Source: Candidatus Latescibacterota bacterium (GTDB lineage Bacteria > Latescibacterota > UBA2968 > GCA-2709665). Taken from it: 15,301 bases of DNA. The stretch lies in NCBI GenBank assembly GCA_012271065.1, contig JAAXHE010000360.1, positions 1-15,301 of the forward strand, written 5' to 3'. Made by a program: the position numbers and the translations under genes. Every line of letters begins with the position of its first letter. Positions within the stretch are counted from its first letter, which is position 1. Shown in pieces: positions 12,678 through 15,301 of this stretch. Under the pieces are notes generated by a model. It saw nothing but the letters and a program-made list of their open reading frames with translations, searched no databases and had not been told where the DNA came from.

Positions 12678-15209
12678 TCAGTTCAACACAACCCGAAGGG
12701 TCTTGATTTCGAAGGGGGTGAATGCGATGGCGTCGACGTCCAGATCCCGAACGCGGCGTTCCATAAGGTCCGTTTCATGGAGCGAGACGACGTTGCGGCA
12801 CGAGACCAGCCGGGCTTCGCATGTGCCGCCGACGGTCTCGTAAGCCCGCACGATCAGTCCTTCGCCGTCTTCCGCCTGTTTAATTGCCGTACAAACAATC
12901 CCCGGGCCCTCGAGGTTGATGAACTGCATTCGATCCGGCAATGATTTCTCTGAAACCAGGTCATACACGACCCTGGCGTTCAAAGCCTGGCGGAGTTCCC
13001 ATCCGTCCCGGAAGGCGTTTCCTCGCGCGAAATCGCCCTTATATGCCCGGATGGAATATCTACTCGTTACCGCGTCCGGAAACCCGCGCCATATGACGTT
13101 ATAGGAATACGACGCAGGGTCGAGCCCTGAATGCAGGACCTCGCCGCGCACTTCGCCGGCGCCGAACTGAAACGCCTTCCGGTCCGATGCGATCACGAAG
13201 CCGCGATCGGGCCCATCTACGGACACCCATCCCTGACAGATCCGCTGCACTTCGAGCGAGGCGTTTCCACCCCCGGCTTCCTCGAGTTTCTGATGGCCGT
13301 GAGGCGTCCCATACCGGATGGCGCCGCCGGCGACCGGGAAGACCATCTGCACTCTTACCGGATTCCGATCCTGCCACTGGATCCGGAGATCCACGTCCAC
13401 CCTGTCCAGTTCGCCGTAAACCCGGTATCTGATCTCACATGGAGACGACAACAGCTTTCCGGCCACGAGCAACGTCGCCCGCACCTCGCCGCTCTCTTCG
13501 AGATCGACGCGTTCGACCGCCATCTCGAACCGCCTGCCCGTGACGGCGGATCGGTCAGTCAGGGCTTCCTCGGTGCCAACGAGATGAATTCCGTCGACCA
13601 GCGGACCGTCCGCGCTTCTGTCCGACACGCGCACGCGACCGGTTATTTCGTCAACTTCGAGGTCGACGGAAGCCGTCTTGAAACGGCGGCCGATCCGCAC
13701 GCTCCCGAATGCTTCGGACACGCGGTCCTCGACGTCTTCCAGTACAAAGCTGGGCTCAGGGAATTCAGGCGCCATCAGCCCCGGCGCCATCGTCTCCGGC
13801 TGATGGATGCCCACAAGCGGCTGCGTTTCCGTAACGCCGGGAACGAGATAATAGGTCGCATATCCGTTTGCCGGAACCTGGCGAGCCATAAACATCAGAC
13901 GCACTTCGGCGGTCTCTGTCTGTCTGCCCGCCAGTTCCTGGAACGGCACCGTCCCACCGGAAGCATCAACCAGCTTATATGTTTCGTACCGGGAAAAGTC
14001 GGTCCCTTCCACCGCCCCGTAAAACGTGACATGAATTTCCGCCAGGCCGGTACGCGTCCACGAAAGCGGATTGAATACCACGACGGGCATCCTGCCTTCA
14101 GGACCGTCGCGGGGCGTCACCCGTTCCGCGATCATACGTTCAGCCTGGCACACAATCCCTGACGCCGTCGCAATCACGTTCTGCTGGTCGGTCCGCCTGT
14201 ACTCCAGTCCCTCCTCTGAAGCCACGCCGTCGTAACGGTACGACGTCGACTCCAGTTGCCGCAGCCACGCCGATTCGAGGGCCGCACGAGGATACGTGAA
14301 CGAAACGAGACTCTCCGCCATGGCCGACAGCTGCTCTGCACGCGACAGCCCGCAGACAGTCCGGTCGTTCAGGGGCGCGGTTTCCGGGAACACCGGTTCC
14401 AGATGCGATCCACCGGGCGGATTCGCGGCGTCGACCTCCGGCAGGCGTTCTTCCAATTGAGACTTCGGGATGACGCTCGACGGCGTCCCAAGCCTTATGC
14501 GGATCGCTTCGTCCTCTGCCCACTCCATCAACTCGTCCACGGCGGTTTCGCACGGCTGAACCATCGGCCCGCCCCAATGCAGCGGCAACCTCCCTTCGTG
14601 CATCTCGCGTTGACGTGCAATTTCCGCGTTTCGTAGCCGCCTGGACTGCGGCGTTCCGCGAACGGCTTCCCAGAGCAGCCCGCTTCCCCCGGTTGCGTTC
14701 CAGCAGACCACCTGCGAGCCATCCGGCGCCTGCCAGCGGAACAGAACGGGCTGCTTCCATCCTGTCCCGGTGATTACGACATGCCTGATTCCACACTTGA
14801 AGGCGGCCTGCACGTATTGCGAAGTCGTGCCTCCCCCGTCACCCAGATGCACAACTGTCGGGTCCACGCCGAGCGCCTCGCGAGCGAAGGCCTTTCCGTA
14901 GAGCAGATTTCGGACCAGGTCTTCGTCGGCGGACAGACGGTGATCCATCTGGGTCCAGGCAGCCCCCAATTCCAGACGCCCACGGGAAACCGCCTCCCGG
15001 ACCCGCGCCGTTGCCTCGGGATGCGACCTGAGATAGGCGCTCAGATGGACCGAGTTCTCGATTGAGAAACTGAAATCTTCCCTGGATTCCACCAGGCGCA
15101 GGACCTGTGAGATGACCTGCGCTGCGCGAGACAGGCACGCCTCTTTGTCGCCCAATCCGAAGAGTGTGAGCCGGGAAAAAGGGACAACGTGTAATGCGTC
15201 TTTCGACAT
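12678..15209 (-). CDS. Divergent glycoside hydrolase family 38 (alpha-mannosidase-like) protein
   Basis: An 843-residue protein with the architecture of GH38 alpha-mannosidases: N-terminal catalytic-type domain (to about 270), helical middle domain (about 290-380), then beta-rich C-terminal domains beginning near VVVFNPLSWTRTG. Alignment by eye is good over LGAAWTQMDHRLSADEDLVRNLLYGKAFAREALGV and HLGDGGGTTSQYVQAAFKCGI, where D124 matches the nucleophile/zinc aspartate (canonical PDxFG). However, the canonical first-strand HxD zinc pair (as in PHxHxDxxW) reads P-F-S-R-L-T here, giving R13 and T15, and the HD of the middle-domain motif reads Y326-D327. Zinc binding is therefore doubtful: either a pseudoenzyme, a binding protein or altered chemistry. 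No signal peptide. ATG 15209 has GGTGG about 11 bases upstream; a GTG at 15224 is the alternative. First gene of the run. Confidence 0.82.
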   Translation of the reverse strand: MSKDALHVVPFSRLTLFGLGDKEACLSRAAQVISQVLRLVESREDFSFSIENSVHLSAYLRSHPEATARVREAVSRGRLELGAAWTQMDHRLSADEDLVRNLLYGKAFAREALGVDPTVVHLGDGGGTTSQYVQAAFKCGIRHVVITGTGWKQPVLFRWQAPDGSQVVCWNATGGSGLLWEAVRGTPQSRRLRNAEIARQREMHEGRLPLHWGGPMVQPCETAVDELMEWAEDEAIRIRLGTPSSVIPKSQLEERLPEVDAANPPGGSHLEPVFPETAPLNDRTVCGLSRAEQLSAMAESLVSFTYPRAALESAWLRQLESTSYRYDGVASEEGLEYRRTDQQNVIATASGIVCQAERMIAERVTPRDGPEGRMPVVVFNPLSWTRTGLAEIHVTFYGAVEGTDFSRYETYKLVDASGGTVPFQELAGRQTETAEVRLMFMARQVPANGYATYYLVPGVTETQPLVGIHQPETMAPGLMAPEFPEPSFVLEDVEDRVSEAFGSVRIGRRFKTASVDLEVDEITGRVRVSDRSADGPLVDGIHLVGTEEALTDRSAVTGRRFEMAVERVDLEESGEVRATLLVAGKLLSSPCEIRYRVYGELDRVDVDLRIQWQDRNPVRVQMVFPVAGGAIRYGTPHGHQKLEEAGGGNASLEVQRICQGWVSVDGPDRGFVIASDRKAFQFGAGEVRGEVLHSGLDPASYSYNVIWRGFPDAVTSRYSIRAYKGDFARGNAFRDGWELRQALNARVVYDLVSEKSLPDRMQFINLEGPGIVCTAIKQAEDGEGLIVRAYETVGGTCEARLVSCRNVVSLHETDLMERRVRDLDVDAIAFTPFEIKTLRVVLN

Positions 15210-15262
15210 GGAGATTTCGACCACCCGTCAGGTAGGCCGTCGTGCGTTGTCGGATCGTCACA

Positions 15263-15276
15263 ATAAGGCGCCTTAT
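15263..15276. promoter_or_regulatory. Perfect 14-base palindrome upstream of the cluster
   Basis: ATAAGGCGCCTTAT is its own reverse complement and sits 54 bases before the ATG of the GH38-like gene, the first gene in the run. Such symmetry fits a dimeric repressor site. On the minus strand a weak promoter-like pair (TTCAAC, 17 bases, TATTGT) would overlap it, but the match to consensus is poor (3/6 and 4/6). A TTGAAAAAGTCC string at about 15284-15295 adjoins it; similar strings occur at ends of some insertion sequences, from memory. Nothing else is seen from 15225 to 15301. Confidence 0.3.
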
Positions 15277-15301
15277 CAGCCCGTTGAAAAAGTCCATCCG
15301 G

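Noticed and set aside
14839..15297. Minus-strand 152-codon frame from the right edge
   Set aside because: It overlaps the GH38-like gene out of frame, is Arg/Gly/Pro-rich, and has no recognisable domain.
1..15301. Mobile element, phage, CRISPR or defence system
   Set aside because: No transposase, integrase, direct-repeat array, nuclease or toxin-like gene is seen; every gene is a metabolic enzyme.

Overview
All twelve genes I can support lie on the minus strand, so transcription runs from the right edge of the window to the left. GC content is moderately high, by eye near 58-60%. Gaps are short: the longest stretch without a gene is 156 bases. Two neighbouring pairs overlap (ATGA; an 8-base overlap). 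There is no rRNA, tRNA, CRISPR array, transposase or phage gene. The gene mix points to an uncultivated, metabolically versatile heterotroph: a divergent GH38-like glycosidase, an enolase-superfamily dehydratase, a D-aminoacylase, a penicillin-acylase-type hydrolase, a creatininase and CoA transferases. Genomes of Latescibacterota or Poribacteria type would fit, but the phylum is a guess from gene content, not from a marker gene.

Layout in order of transcription: GH38-like protein (15209-12678); isochorismatase-type cysteine hydrolase (12548-11820), overlapping an enolase-superfamily dehydratase (11823-10702); N-acyl-D-amino-acid deacylase (10608-8989); exported penicillin-acylase-family Ntn hydrolase (8902-6545); SDR oxidoreductase (6541-5774); 3-hydroxyacyl-CoA dehydrogenase-like protein (5714-4749), overlapping class I CoA-transferase subunit A (4756-3758); subunit B (3686-2919); creatininase-family hydrolase (2902-2039); FAH-family hydrolase (1882-914); and a membrane fatty acid desaturase that runs off the left edge (838-1).

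Two functional themes interleave. First, the acid-sugar dehydratase, the SDR and the FAH hydrolase are the three enzyme families of the non-phosphorylating 'diketo' route for sugar acids: aldonate to 2-keto-3-deoxy acid, to 2,4-diketo-3-deoxy acid, to pyruvate plus a hydroxy acid or aldehyde-derived acid. Second, four hydrolases of unrelated fold, each from a family acting largely on amides or cyclic amides, sit in the same run with a CoA-transferase and hydroxyacyl-CoA dehydrogenase module. A cautious reading is a catabolic cluster for an N-acylated, sugar-acid-containing or glycosidic substrate: the exported acylase removes an acyl group, cytosolic hydrolases open or trim the rest, and the products pass to CoA chemistry and keto-acid cleavage. 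No substrate is proven by the sequence. No transporter, regulator, thiolase or enoyl-CoA hydratase is present, so the system would be incomplete without neighbours. The desaturase probably belongs to lipid metabolism rather than to this cluster.

The noncoding parts hold a perfect 14-base palindrome upstream of the first gene, a gap rich in short repeats of a kind I associate with dispersed intergenic sequence, and several short inverted repeats without T-tracts. I see no convincing rho-independent terminator or strong sigma-70 promoter.
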